NCBI RefSeq assembly: GCF_029963765.1
Contig: NZ_JALBYU010000013.1
Location: 107,130-171,129, forward strand
DNA from: Pseudomonas sp. UYIF39
GTDB lineage: Bacteria > Pseudomonadota > Gammaproteobacteria > Pseudomonadales > Pseudomonadaceae
Length of the DNA stretch: 64,000 nt
Direction of reading: 5' to 3'
In this document: piece by piece, positions 53,413 through 61,836 of the stretch
Layout of the letters: every line of letters starts with the position of its first letter
Numbering within the stretch: position 1 is the first letter of the stretch
Translations under genes and position numbers: made by a program
Notes under the pieces: generated by a model
The model's database searches: none
What the model was told of the DNA's origin: nothing
What the model saw: the letters and a program-made list of their open reading frames with translations, nothing else

Positions 53413-54237
53413 TCATTTTATTGGATAGCTAACGATAGACATCTGGGCAGCCAGTGCGACCATCTGATCCCCTTGCAGCTCGATCGCAGGGAAGCTGGAG
53501 AATCGAACATTTCGACCCGAAAGATCCAAAAACAGCGACTTGTCGGTTAGCTCCAGTTTCACCGCTCCTGCCGGATATATTCCCTTGTCTTTTTCAGTGA
53601 CAAGGAACGCTAGTGGAAAGAAGGAAAGGAGGCTCATGCAGCACATGTTCTGCCCGTTTTTCACGCTGAAGAGCTTGATGCTTTGATGATGCTTGTGTGG
53701 AAAAAACCAGTAGAAGATGTCGTGTGTATCGCTCATCGCGTGATCGTCACCTAGCACAAACTTCTTCAGTGGATCGAAGTAGGGGGTGGGTTGGCTGGGG
53801 TTAACGCATTCCGTTACTGACGTGGCAGATAGAACGTGACCAACCATCGCCCGTGCGTACTTCAGGGCGTTAACTGGTGTGTAGACACTCGAAACGGGGC
53901 TATTCGCATGGGTGAAGAAGTGGTTGATTTTGAGAGTGAGGGACTTGCAGACCTCGGCGATTTCTCCGTCATTCTGACCTAGTGCCGTCATGTTGCAGTT
54001 TCGGCAGATTGTACGGAATTTACTGCCATTCGGGGATCGTATGCCTTTCACTTTTGGGAGTTGAAGATCGAACGCTTCGGTAAGGTGAACCTGTTCGACC
54101 GCAGTTACTGTGATGCTTCCTTGTGGGGGGACATGATCTTGAGAGAGGGTTCCGTATGTGCCACAGATCAGGCAATGACCGCTTGTGATTTTAGTGTGTT
54201 TGCTACGTTCAGATAGCATTTTCGAATAGTTGCCCAT
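53413..54237 (-). CDS. HNH-like zinc-binding protein
   Basis: 274 residues. N-terminal zinc-binding beta-beta-alpha pattern: CLIC (22-25), DHVPP (34-38) and CRNC (78-81), resembling an HNH nuclease core where D34-H35 would be the first catalytic pair; the final His/Asn is not obvious, so nuclease activity is unsure. The rest is an unrecognised mixed domain. ATG at 54237 has GGAG 9 bases upstream. First gene of a two-gene minus-strand unit. Confidence 0.68.
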   Translation of the reverse strand: MGNYSKMLSERSKHTKITSGHCLICGTYGTLSQDHVPPQGSITVTAVEQVHLTEAFDLQLPKVKGIRSPNGSKFRTICRNCNMTALGQNDGEIAEVCKSLTLKINHFFTHANSPVSSVYTPVNALKYARAMVGHVLSATSVTECVNPSQPTPYFDPLKKFVLGDDHAMSDTHDIFYWFFPHKHHQSIKLFSVKNGQNMCCMSLLSFFPLAFLVTEKDKGIYPAGAVKLELTDKSLFLDLSGRNVRFSSFPAIELQGDQMVALAAQMSIVSYPIK

Positions 54238-54384
54238 ACAGGTGCTCCCGATCCTCGTGTACGAGGGTTATAGCATGCAGAAGGACCAGCTAATACCCAA
54301 TGTCTTGCGCCTTGTGTGGCGTGATGGCACCGAACCAATGAAGCCGATAGGATGAGTGCACCAACTTTAAATTGAAGGCATGGC

Positions 54385-54819
54385 ATGGCAACTGATCAAG
54401 AGCGGGCTGATGTATTGGGCGTGCAACAGATAGACGGAGCTAACAAACTCGACCACTTCATAATGGGAATATCTGTAGCTATTTGTGCCTACTTAGCCCA
54501 AACGAACCCCTATGCTCAGCTCGGCGTGAACAAAGAGACATTCTTACTCCTGAGTTTGCTCATATTTGCTGCAAGCTGTGCGTGTGGATTCCAGAAGCTG
54601 GAAGCAAGGTCACAATTAGCGCTGACGAATGCAAGCGCCCTAGGTGCGTCCTCTGGAGGTCAAAGAGCGATGTGGCTTGAGAGGGGGGCGCTACATAACA
54701 AACGGTGTCAAAATTACAATCACATTCGAAACTATCTGCTGCTGACGGGGTTGCTCTGTTATCTAGTGACAAAGGTGTGGGCCACCTATCAAAACACCGG
54801 CTGGATAATGCTTCATTGA
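54385..54819 (+). CDS. Small membrane protein of unknown function
   Basis: 144 residues with membrane segments at about 24-42 (HFIMGISVAICAYLA), 52-70 (FLLLSLLIFAASCACGF) and 118-132 (LLLTGLLCYLVTKVW). Not recognised. Divergent from the HNH-like gene across 147 bases; ATG at 54385 follows GAAGG. A pore or effector role is possible for a small membrane protein in such a region, but nothing in the sequence proves it. Confidence 0.6.
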   Translation: MATDQERADVLGVQQIDGANKLDHFIMGISVAICAYLAQTNPYAQLGVNKETFLLLSLLIFAASCACGFQKLEARSQLALTNASALGASSGGQRAMWLERGALHNKRCQNYNHIRNYLLLTGLLCYLVTKVWATYQNTGWIMLH

Positions 54820-54893
54820 AGACATGCTGTTCGACGGCACCGGGCTCTTTCCGGCGGAAAAATTACCTCATCACACACCTATAGAGAGTCGTC

Positions 54894-55268
54894 ATGAAAG
54901 CAGGGATAGCGGCAATGGTTGCACTGGTCGGGGCATTGGCAAGCGGGGGAGCCATGGCTGATGGCAACAAACTTCTCTCCGAGTGCCAAGCCGCCGTTCG
55001 ATTCATGGACAACAACGACGTTAACAATGACGAATACGGCCAAGGCAAATGTCTCGGAACCGTAGAAGGGGTTATTGGAATGACCATGCTCCTGAACGCC
55101 GACCTGCCCAAGAAACTGCAAATGTGCTACCCGAAGGGCGGTATATCCAACGGCCAAGGAATACGAATTCTGGTTAAATTCTTACAGGAAAACCCAAAGA
55201 TTCTAAACTTTGACGCTACGGTCCTAACGAAAATAGCGTTGGCAGATGCCTATCCCTGCAAGGGATAA
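54894..55268 (+). CDS. Rap1a/Tai-like immunity family protein, copy 1
   Basis: 124 residues: signal peptide (MKAGIAAMVALVGALASGGAMA), then a compact domain with Cys residues in LLSECQAAV, GKCLGTVEGV, MCYPKGGISN and the terminal YPCKG. This pattern fits Rap1a/Tai family periplasmic proteins, some of which neutralise type VI amidase toxins such as Tae4. No toxin gene lies nearby, so it is an orphan immunity gene or a relative with another role. Paralogue at 55785. Confidence 0.78.
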   Translation: MKAGIAAMVALVGALASGGAMADGNKLLSECQAAVRFMDNNDVNNDEYGQGKCLGTVEGVIGMTMLLNADLPKKLQMCYPKGGISNGQGIRILVKFLQENPKILNFDATVLTKIALADAYPCKG

Positions 55269-55450
55269 CCAAGGCCTCTTTCCACAGAATTCATACTCCC
55301 CGCTTCGTGGGTGTATGGCACCCTCCCGGCGCACCATTCAGCCCTCATCCTCGGTCCTTGAGCAAGCCGGAAGGTGTACCAGGGAGAATGTGTGACGACA
55401 GGGCACACCGAAGGAGTAGGATCGGGTGACGCACAAGGAGGTTCACCATC

Positions 55451-55732
55451 ATGAAGATGTTATTTGCAATGACGCTACTGGTATCTGTGCTGGGCAGCAC
55501 AACAGCTACCGCTGCTACGTTCGATGGCTATCAATGCAGGGGCGACTGTTCAGGGCATCAAGCGGGGTATGACTGGGCTGAGCAGAACGATGTAGACGAT
55601 GAGTCGTCTTGCAGCACTCCATCTGCCTCTTTCAACGAAGGTTGCCAGTCTTACGTCGATGAAAACAGCGGGACTACTTCAGGTACCACATCATCAAATG
55701 ATGACGACGAAGATGAGGAAGACGACGAATAG
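55451..55732 (+). CDS. Small cysteine-rich secreted protein
   Basis: 93 residues. Signal peptide (MKMLFAMTLLVSVLGSTTATA), a core with YQCRGDCSGHQAGYDWAE, ESSCSTPS and FNEGCQSY (four Cys, probably two disulfides), and a low-complexity Ser/Thr then Asp/Glu tail. I recall similar CSGH..GY-W proteins in proteobacteria with no assigned role. Strong ribosome site AAGGAGG before ATG 55451. Lies between the two Rap1a-like genes. Confidence 0.72.
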   Translation: MKMLFAMTLLVSVLGSTTATAATFDGYQCRGDCSGHQAGYDWAEQNDVDDESSCSTPSASFNEGCQSYVDENSGTTSGTTSSNDDDEDEEDDE

Positions 55733-55784
55733 TTTCTAGACGCCGGGGTGGCAAGCTCAGTTCGCCATATGCGGGAATATGATC

Positions 55785-56153
55785 ATGAAAGCAGGGATAG
55801 CGGTAGCGGTTGCACTGACTGGGGCGATGGCAAGTGGTCAGGCGATAGCGGATGGAAACAAGCTTTTAGAGAACTGTCAGCAGGCCGTAAAGGCTATGGA
55901 TGGGGGAAAAGACATAGAGCCTATGGCCGTTGGCCAATGCTTTGGCATGGTCGAGGGAGTCAATAATACAATGACAATCCTAAATAGCGGTCTCGAATCT
56001 AAATACAGGACCTGCTTTCCCAAGGGTGGCATTAGCAATGGCCAAGCAGTGAGGATCGTTACCAAGTTCCTACAAGAGAATCCCGCCCTGCTGGATAAGC
56101 CGGACGCGTACCTCGCAATGATCGCTTATAAAGAAGCGTACCCCTGCAAGTGA
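55785..56153 (+). CDS. Rap1a/Tai-like immunity family protein, copy 2
   Basis: 122 residues, close paralogue of the protein at 54894: same signal peptide start (MKAGIAVAVALTGAMASG), GQCFGMVEGV, TCFPKGGISNGQAVRI and terminal YPCK. ATG at 55785 chosen because GGGA lies 8 bases upstream and the paralogue starts the same way; ATG 55779 is too close to that site. The two copies also share a 3' flanking sequence, so the duplication included untranslated DNA. Confidence 0.78.
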   Translation: MKAGIAVAVALTGAMASGQAIADGNKLLENCQQAVKAMDGGKDIEPMAVGQCFGMVEGVNNTMTILNSGLESKYRTCFPKGGISNGQAVRIVTKFLQENPALLDKPDAYLAMIAYKEAYPCK

Positions 56154-56242
56154 CCAAGACCGTTTTCCACAGAACTCATTTTTCCGCCGCCGGGAAAGGT
56201 GCAACTCACGATTAGATTCAGATTCGCTGGTAGAAGATAAAC

Positions 56243-56282
56243 CAGCCCCGGCACTGGGATCGCTTAGGCGACGACGGGGCTG
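56243..56282. terminator. Hairpin between convergent genes
   Basis: CAGCCCCG at 56243-56250 pairs with CGGGGCTG at 56275-56282 over a 24-base loop; no T run. Possible weak terminator. Confidence 0.35.
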
Positions 56283-56307
56283 CGGGGCCAAAGGAACTAT
56301 CTGATGC

Positions 56308-56526
56308 CTAGGACTGCCGGAGTCGCGTAATGGCATCTGTAATCGCTCGTGCATTTACGTCCAGCGTTTCCATGGCAGTCATTGCGTTATCGGCGACAAT
56401 CCCTACTCCGTTCTCTGAGAACCACTTGATTACTTCTTCCATCGAAGCAGCTAGAGCGTGCTGATTATGCAAAAGAAGGGTTAGAGCGTCCGCTGTGGCG
56501 ATCTTGGCTTCTGGGTCATCTGACAT
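56308..56526 (-). CDS. Small hypothetical protein
   Basis: 72 residues, no signal peptide or membrane span; probably alpha-helical (ALTLLLHNQHALAASMEEVIKW). Not recognised. ATG at 56526 is preceded by AAGGA about 10 bases upstream. Convergent with the Rap1a-like gene. Confidence 0.55.
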   Translation of the reverse strand: MSDDPEAKIATADALTLLLHNQHALAASMEEVIKWFSENGVGIVADNAMTAMETLDVNARAITDAITRLRQS

Positions 56527-56779
56527 AGCTATCGTCCTTGAGTGATATTGCGGGAAGCCTAGTGCATCTCACCGCTGGCTGGAGCCACTTTTCCAGATTC
56601 GCTAACATCCGGGTAACTGCACTACCTTGATAAGCTATTTTCATTCCGACCTGACCAGCCATTTGCATCGGACTTGTCCAATTTGATAATCATGAATTTG
56701 CCCCTGCGGATAGGCGACTGGGGCGGGCAGCCCAGCTTATCGGGATACTGGCACGCCCGTCACCCAGACGATTTATCCT

Positions 56780-59278
56780 TTATGTTCCTGGTGTGTAAAC
56801 ATATGTCAATACAAATAGTGCAACTGCACCTACAGCCCGAACTGTTAATCCCTTTGCTGAAAATCCAACATTTATATAACCGGGTACTGTCGCGCCGAAA
56901 ACTGCGACAAGCAAACTCATTACTATCCTCAGGGCGACCATCAGACTGGGATCAATAGGTGTGTTTCTGACCAGCAAATAACCAAAAAGCCCAAGAAATA
57001 GCACCAACGAGAGTGTAACAACCACTTTTTCCAAAGTGCTAACCGTATGCTGTGTCATTTGCACCTCCTCCTGAATATTTTTATTCCCAATTACCGTTTG
57101 AATATTCGCTTCCGATGCAAAATAATTGCCATTAACGGTTATAGTATTAGTGGTTTCTCGTGAGGATTTCCTTTCCACGCCATTCAGCAGTGTTTGCACA
57201 TTAAACTTTCTCCCTAGTCGCCCGATAAATATTTCTTCCATATCATTACGTTCATGGCCAATTAAATCTGCGTAATCAACCAAATGCCCAATTTCATCTG
57301 GCAGAGGAACCAACTCTCTGAAACCCAGCCTCTCAAAAGATACATTTATGTCAAATATAGTTTTCCGTATTACGGCAAAATAATCGCGCTTTTCCCTGCC
57401 TGCAACGGTGACGTATATTCTTTTTTCTTTCTCGTCAGCTTTAATAAGCGCCTTAGTGGAGAAAGTAGCGCTATTTAGGACCACTCCTGTTCGCCACCGC
57501 TCCATGTTGTTGATATCCGCATGAAGTCTAACTATCAATCTCAGCATTACTGACTTTGGAAGGTAGTCATATTCAAATACGAACCTGAGTGCATCACTGC
57601 TATCAAAATCAAACTGTGGCTCTTGGACATCCAACAAATCCGGTATAAGTATTGAATCGTCACCCACCCGGTAACAGACTTCAAACTTCAGCATTAAATC
57701 CACCAGAAAGGAATGCTTTTCCGGTGGATAAACAAATATAAGGCTTTTCCTAAATTTAAGTACTTCCGTCAATGCATCTAGCTTGAGCACCCCGTTTTGC
57801 TCAGCAAGCTTTTTTGAGTTTATGATCCTATAGACACCCTCAGTGACCCAGCGAGGATCAAGAACGTGCATGTCTAAAAGTTGAATATCGCGAAAATGTA
57901 AAACTATGCCTAGATCGTGGAGGAAATCGACTAGAATTTCCTGGCTCTCAGTGAGCACATCATGCTTGGCGCAAACATTACGATATTGATCAAGCGTAAT
58001 GAAGTCTGTTCCTTTTTCTTCCAGTTCTTTTTTGACCTGAAACCATGAGTATGGCCATTGCGTCTTTATCATCGGGATATCAGGTAAGTGAGAGCGCATT
58101 TCTTCAACAAGCTCTTCCACCCCGGTACTTTTAGAGCAAGAAACTCTATAAAACCCTATGATGTTTTTATATTTATCACGTAGAAATTTCTCATTTGCAC
58201 TAAAAGCAGGGTGCTCATCAACTTTATTTAGAACTACAAAAACCGGAGAGTCACCACCAAAGCTGGTTATATGCTGCAGCCAATACTCTGGATCCTCCTC
58301 TTTCCTTCCGTCCAAGACCAAGATGTAAACACTTCGCTTTGAAAGGAAAAACTGATGAGTTGCGTGCATTATCTGTTGCCCGCCAAAATCCCAAAAGTTC
58401 AGCTTTACTTCAGCCCCATCATTCGTTGATATGGACCACTTTTTGATATTGATACCATGGGTTTGCTTTTCCCTTGCATCAAAGCGCTCCCCCATTAGAC
58501 GCTTTACGAGGGAAGTTTTCCCAGCACCACCATTTCCGACAAGTATGACCTTTAACTCATTTAACGGAAGGCTTTGCTTTGTTCTCTCAATATAATAATT
58601 GTTTATTGCGTCAGTGCCATGGAGCAATATTTCAAATGGCGGATCCGATAAACTATCGGAAACCACATATAATCCAACAGCTCGCTGAAGCTCATTTAAT
58701 ATTTCGACTTTAAATGGAGAGTTCTCAATTGATAGCTCAGTCAACTTATGTAGGCCGGGGTCCAGCTTTCTCTGTGAGCTTTTTCTCCGGTTTTTTACCG
58801 AGTCCCCTTCCAGTGAAGCAGGCGTAAATGTGTCAATCAGATCCTTAGATAAAAAATTATTGATTGCGCCGCCGCTTGGAGCAGGTGTTGCGAAAATTGG
58901 AGCAAGCGACATGAATAATGCCTGCGGCATTCTATTCAGCGCTCCTCCGACCCACAACAACTCTAATTCGGCTAGCTTAAGAATTTTGTCTGGAATATCA
59001 TAGGCTTCATTGCTATAGATAATTAGCCGCTTTACGTATACAAGATCACATATGAGATCTAGTACTTTTTTAATGTCAACCCCTACACGTCCTAATTTTA
59101 GCCCAGTAACTCTACCCTTCATGTCGGTAGAGTATGCTCGTCCATTACCAAATGGTAAAATGAACGCTTCTCTTACTTCTGTAAAGTCACTTGGTTTTTC
59201 CGGGTTGTTATCGTTATTTTTTTCGGAGTTTAAAAGATTATTAATCTCTCCTAGTATTTCGAATTCTGACTTACTCAT
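56780..59278 (-). CDS. Roco-type (Roc-COR) GTPase with C-terminal membrane domain
   Basis: 832 residues, AT-rich. N-terminal region (about 60-125) resembles degenerate leucine-rich repeats (RVTGLKLGRVGV, LAELELLWVGG). Roc GTPase: P-loop VGNGGAGKT (248-255), switch II DFGGQ (297-301), NKVD (351-354). A COR-like region follows (about 390-520; LLDMHVLDPRWVTEGVYRII). The C-terminus has three hydrophobic spans (about 751-770, 780-797, 814-828). ATG at 59278 follows GAGAGG. Bacterial Roco proteins are dimeric GTP switches, mostly of unknown output; the membrane tail suggests a membrane-acting effector, possibly defence-related. Confidence 0.87.
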   Translation of the reverse strand: MSKSEFEILGEINNLLNSEKNNDNNPEKPSDFTEVREAFILPFGNGRAYSTDMKGRVTGLKLGRVGVDIKKVLDLICDLVYVKRLIIYSNEAYDIPDKILKLAELELLWVGGALNRMPQALFMSLAPIFATPAPSGGAINNFLSKDLIDTFTPASLEGDSVKNRRKSSQRKLDPGLHKLTELSIENSPFKVEILNELQRAVGLYVVSDSLSDPPFEILLHGTDAINNYYIERTKQSLPLNELKVILVGNGGAGKTSLVKRLMGERFDAREKQTHGINIKKWSISTNDGAEVKLNFWDFGGQQIMHATHQFFLSKRSVYILVLDGRKEEDPEYWLQHITSFGGDSPVFVVLNKVDEHPAFSANEKFLRDKYKNIIGFYRVSCSKSTGVEELVEEMRSHLPDIPMIKTQWPYSWFQVKKELEEKGTDFITLDQYRNVCAKHDVLTESQEILVDFLHDLGIVLHFRDIQLLDMHVLDPRWVTEGVYRIINSKKLAEQNGVLKLDALTEVLKFRKSLIFVYPPEKHSFLVDLMLKFEVCYRVGDDSILIPDLLDVQEPQFDFDSSDALRFVFEYDYLPKSVMLRLIVRLHADINNMERWRTGVVLNSATFSTKALIKADEKEKRIYVTVAGREKRDYFAVIRKTIFDINVSFERLGFRELVPLPDEIGHLVDYADLIGHERNDMEEIFIGRLGRKFNVQTLLNGVERKSSRETTNTITVNGNYFASEANIQTVIGNKNIQEEVQMTQHTVSTLEKVVVTLSLVLFLGLFGYLLVRNTPIDPSLMVALRIVMSLLVAVFGATVPGYINVGFSAKGLTVRAVGAVALFVLTYVYTPGT

Positions 59279-60014
59279 AAACCTCTCAAAAAAGTTAGCA
59301 TTCCTAGCTTGCAAGATGCACTTATGATAGCACATTGCCTCATCGCTGCCGCAAGCCTTAAGCCTACGAGGTGTGCAAGGCACAGATGTGATTGTGAGCG
59401 CGATTTAGCTAGTATTTTTGGGGGGATCTTTGATCAAATTGATACACCACGCTGCCTGTTAGCCTCAATTTTTCGTAGCTGGATTAAGTTGTGCCAACCG
59501 AGAATCAAACGCAGCACCTGACTACACACCCGTTAGCGAGTGGAGCTTTTCTTCAGGCGTATTTATTAGATATCAGCGCTAAACGCTAAATTGATAGCTG
59601 ACGGAGGATAGATAAGCCGTGGGTTGGCCTGCATAGTTTTTCTACCAATGCCCCCGTGTCCCGTGACTTAGGAAACTGAAGCACAAAGACAAGGATGTCT
59701 GGTCTGCGGGTGAATTCTGCCTGCGGTCGCCGACAATAATGAGCAGTTCTCTACCGACAGAGGTGACTAAGCTTGCTGATGTGCAATTCCCCCAAAAAAA
59801 TTCTGAATCCTTGCACTCGCCCTTGGTGGAGATCACCCGTAAATCTGCGGACTGAATATCAGAGGGGTATCTGGCGAAACGGCGGAAATCCCAATCAGGC
59901 TGGGTCGGTACTTAACGCCATTCCCGTGCCACCTCGCTGTCAGCCGCTACGAATTTAGAATATCACGGGCATGAAACAGGCCCCCGTAGGCGGCATATGT
60001 CACGCTGGCGGGGC
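59279..60014. other. Gene-poor stretch between the Roco gene and the recombinase remnant
   Basis: About 735 bases with no credible gene. Its right end (about 59830-59997) is a diverged copy of the sequence at 61661-61809. Confidence 0.7.
59852..59997. repeat. Diverged long repeat, copy A
   Basis: Shares with 61661-61809 the landmarks GAATATCAG, ATCCCAATCAGGCTGG, GCCATTCCCGTGCCACCT and TATCACGGGCA in the same order and spacing. Lies directly after the 3' end of the serine recombinase remnant. Confidence 0.75.
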
Positions 60015-60635
60015 TTACAGAGTCAGCTCCCTCTTGATGCGGTACACGGATGCAATACCCACGTCGGCAATCTTGGCGATTTCTTCCACAGTGTTGCCGT
60101 TCCGCTTAAGCAAGCCCGCTACCTTGTCCCACTTTGCTTGATTACGCCCCTTGCCGGTTGGCTTCCATTCAGGTTCAGCCGCACGCTTGTTCTCCAGGCC
60201 TTCCCGAATCCGCTGTACCCGTTTCTCCTGATCCAGTCGGGCCATGGTTGCCATCAGATCCAGCAACATGCTGTTGATTACTTCCATGATTTGTCCGGTG
60301 ATGCCCTTGTCCTCAACCATCATATGACTGGTGGGCAGGTCAGCCACCACCAGGCGAAGCCCCTTGGCCTTAATGGTCGCCTTGAGAGTGTCCCAGTCGG
60401 TTTGCGAGAGGCGACTCAAGCGGTCTACCGACTCTACCAGTAGCACTTCACCCTTCTCGGCAGTGTCCAGCAGGCGCATCGACTCAGGACGAAAGAGTTT
60501 GGTGCCACTGATGTTCTCGGCGTACACGCCAGTGATGTTCAAGCCCTTGTCAGCGGCGAACAATTACAGTGCGGCTTTCGCCCGGTGGGCATCTTGATCC
60601 TTGGTTGATGCACGCAGGTAAAGATGAGTATTCAG
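60015..60635 (-). pseudogene. Serine recombinase (resolvase/invertase), inactivated
   Basis: Read in one frame from 60635 the product begins (CTG)NTHLYLRASTKDQDAHRAK, a resolvase start with the catalytic Ser in RAST. The start codon is CTG instead of ATG, and a TAA at 60564-60566 interrupts the frame after 23 codons. Downstream the frame stays open for 182 codons with ENISGTK, ESVDRLSRLS, the E-helix and a C-terminal helix-turn-helix (NTVEEIAKIADVGIASVYRIK). A fragment from TTG 60563 lacks the nucleophile. Two lesions in the front end point to decay. Confidence 0.85.
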
Positions 60636-60958
60636 TCGCCGTCTTGAAAGTGAGGCTCGTCCCAACGCCGAGTTTCGAAATCGGATAATTTGGCCTTAAA
60701 TGGTTTGGTTTTAAGCGATGAACTTGGCAAAAGATAAACCCTGTCTTCTTGTGGTGTCTTTTTGATATCATTGGTTTGTAACGCCGCTGAACGGTCCTCA
60801 TCCTAGGGTCAGCGGGGCTGAAGCTGACGATTCAAATATCCTTACTTCTACCCTGGGATGTCATCTTTACAGTGCGAAAGATGCCGCTCCCTGCGAAACC
60901 AAACGGGAGGCGTCCCCCCACTCGATCAACTACACAATGAAGCTAAGGAGAGCAAAAA
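60636..60958. other. Gene-free stretch
   Basis: 323 bases between the recombinase remnant and the lipoprotein gene; only the lipoprotein ribosome site (AAGGAGAG) at its right end is recognisable. Confidence 0.65.
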
Positions 60959-61471
60959 ATGCTCAAACCCCTAATTACAGTAGTCTCCGCGATCTTCATC
61001 TCAGCGTGTGCAGCCCAAACGCCCGATAATACCGGGTTGTCGAGTCGAGGAGTGGGGAAGTGGCAGGCTGAAGTAGTCTGCAAGAAAATGGGCGCCGATA
61101 CTCGCGATACCATTATGCTCAAACTCAACCCCGGCGATCTTCCGTACTCTCAGCATGGACTTCTTGTTTTGCACAGCCGAGATGAAAAAGGAAGAAATCT
61201 TGGTTTTTCTACCTACTTCGTCCAAGTTCAAACAACCCCGTTTACTGGCGCAATAGCTGTCGACGTGAACCACCGTATTGTTAAGAACGGCCCAGATGTA
61301 GATACCTACTTTCAGAAAATGGCATTTCACGACCAGCTAAAACGCGGTGAGTTTACCGGCTCAGATTCTATGAAGCTTAATATGTGCGGCCGTGTAGAAA
61401 CGTTTCACCGGATACCTCAAAACACCCGGCTTGATCTACCTCCACCACTCGAAGATGTTGATTACAACTAG
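60959..61471 (+). CDS. Small lipoprotein of unknown function
   Basis: 170 residues. Lipoprotein signal peptide MLKPLITVVSAIFISAC with lipobox ISAC and a predicted lipid-modified Cys17. The mature part has no recognised domain; it holds two further Cys (VVCKKMG, LNMCGRV). ATG at 60959 follows AAGGAGAGCAAAAA. Only gene of its orientation between the two recombinases. Confidence 0.72.
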   Translation: MLKPLITVVSAIFISACAAQTPDNTGLSSRGVGKWQAEVVCKKMGADTRDTIMLKLNPGDLPYSQHGLLVLHSRDEKGRNLGFSTYFVQVQTTPFTGAIAVDVNHRIVKNGPDVDTYFQKMAFHDQLKRGEFTGSDSMKLNMCGRVETFHRIPQNTRLDLPPPLEDVDYN

Positions 61472-61836
61472 TGGATAAAGGTGGTCTTTCAGCCGCACAC
61501 TCCCGCCAATGAAGTATTTGCGAGCGTAGACCTGGCGAAGATGTCCGCTGGCGGCTTTGAGCCATCTATACATCACCACAAACGTTTGAGGCGGCTTCTG
61601 TTACCCAAACTTTTCAAAATCGACACCTACCCTAGATAGAATATCGCCTGTGAATCCGTAGCGGAATATCAGGCGGAGACTCTGGCAGATCGGTGGATTT
61701 CCCAAACAGGCTGGTTCGAGGTTAAGAGCCATTCCCGTGCCACCTTGCTGTTTGCGGATACAAATTCAAAATATCACGGGCACAAGAAAAAGCCGCCAAT
61801 GGGCGGCTTGTAGTCGGGTTGCGAACCTTACACCGT
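61472..61836. other. Gene-free stretch with repeat copy B
   Basis: 365 bases. The right half is the repeat at 61661-61809, ending in the hairpin AAGCCGCC/GGGCGGCTT that may terminate transcription on either strand. No gene seen. Confidence 0.7.
61661..61809. repeat. Diverged long repeat, copy B
   Basis: Partner of 59852-59997. It also lies directly after the 3' end of a minus-strand recombinase gene. Contains inverted hexamers CCCGTG/CACGGG about 42 bases apart, present in both copies. Confidence 0.75.

Noticed and set aside
56674..56958. Plus-strand open frame of 94 codons
   Set aside because: It overlaps the 3' end of the Roco gene antisense and has no ribosome site.
59642..59836. Minus-strand frame of 64 codons between the Roco gene and the recombinase remnant
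   Set aside because: No ribosome site and no protein-like composition; treated as non-coding.
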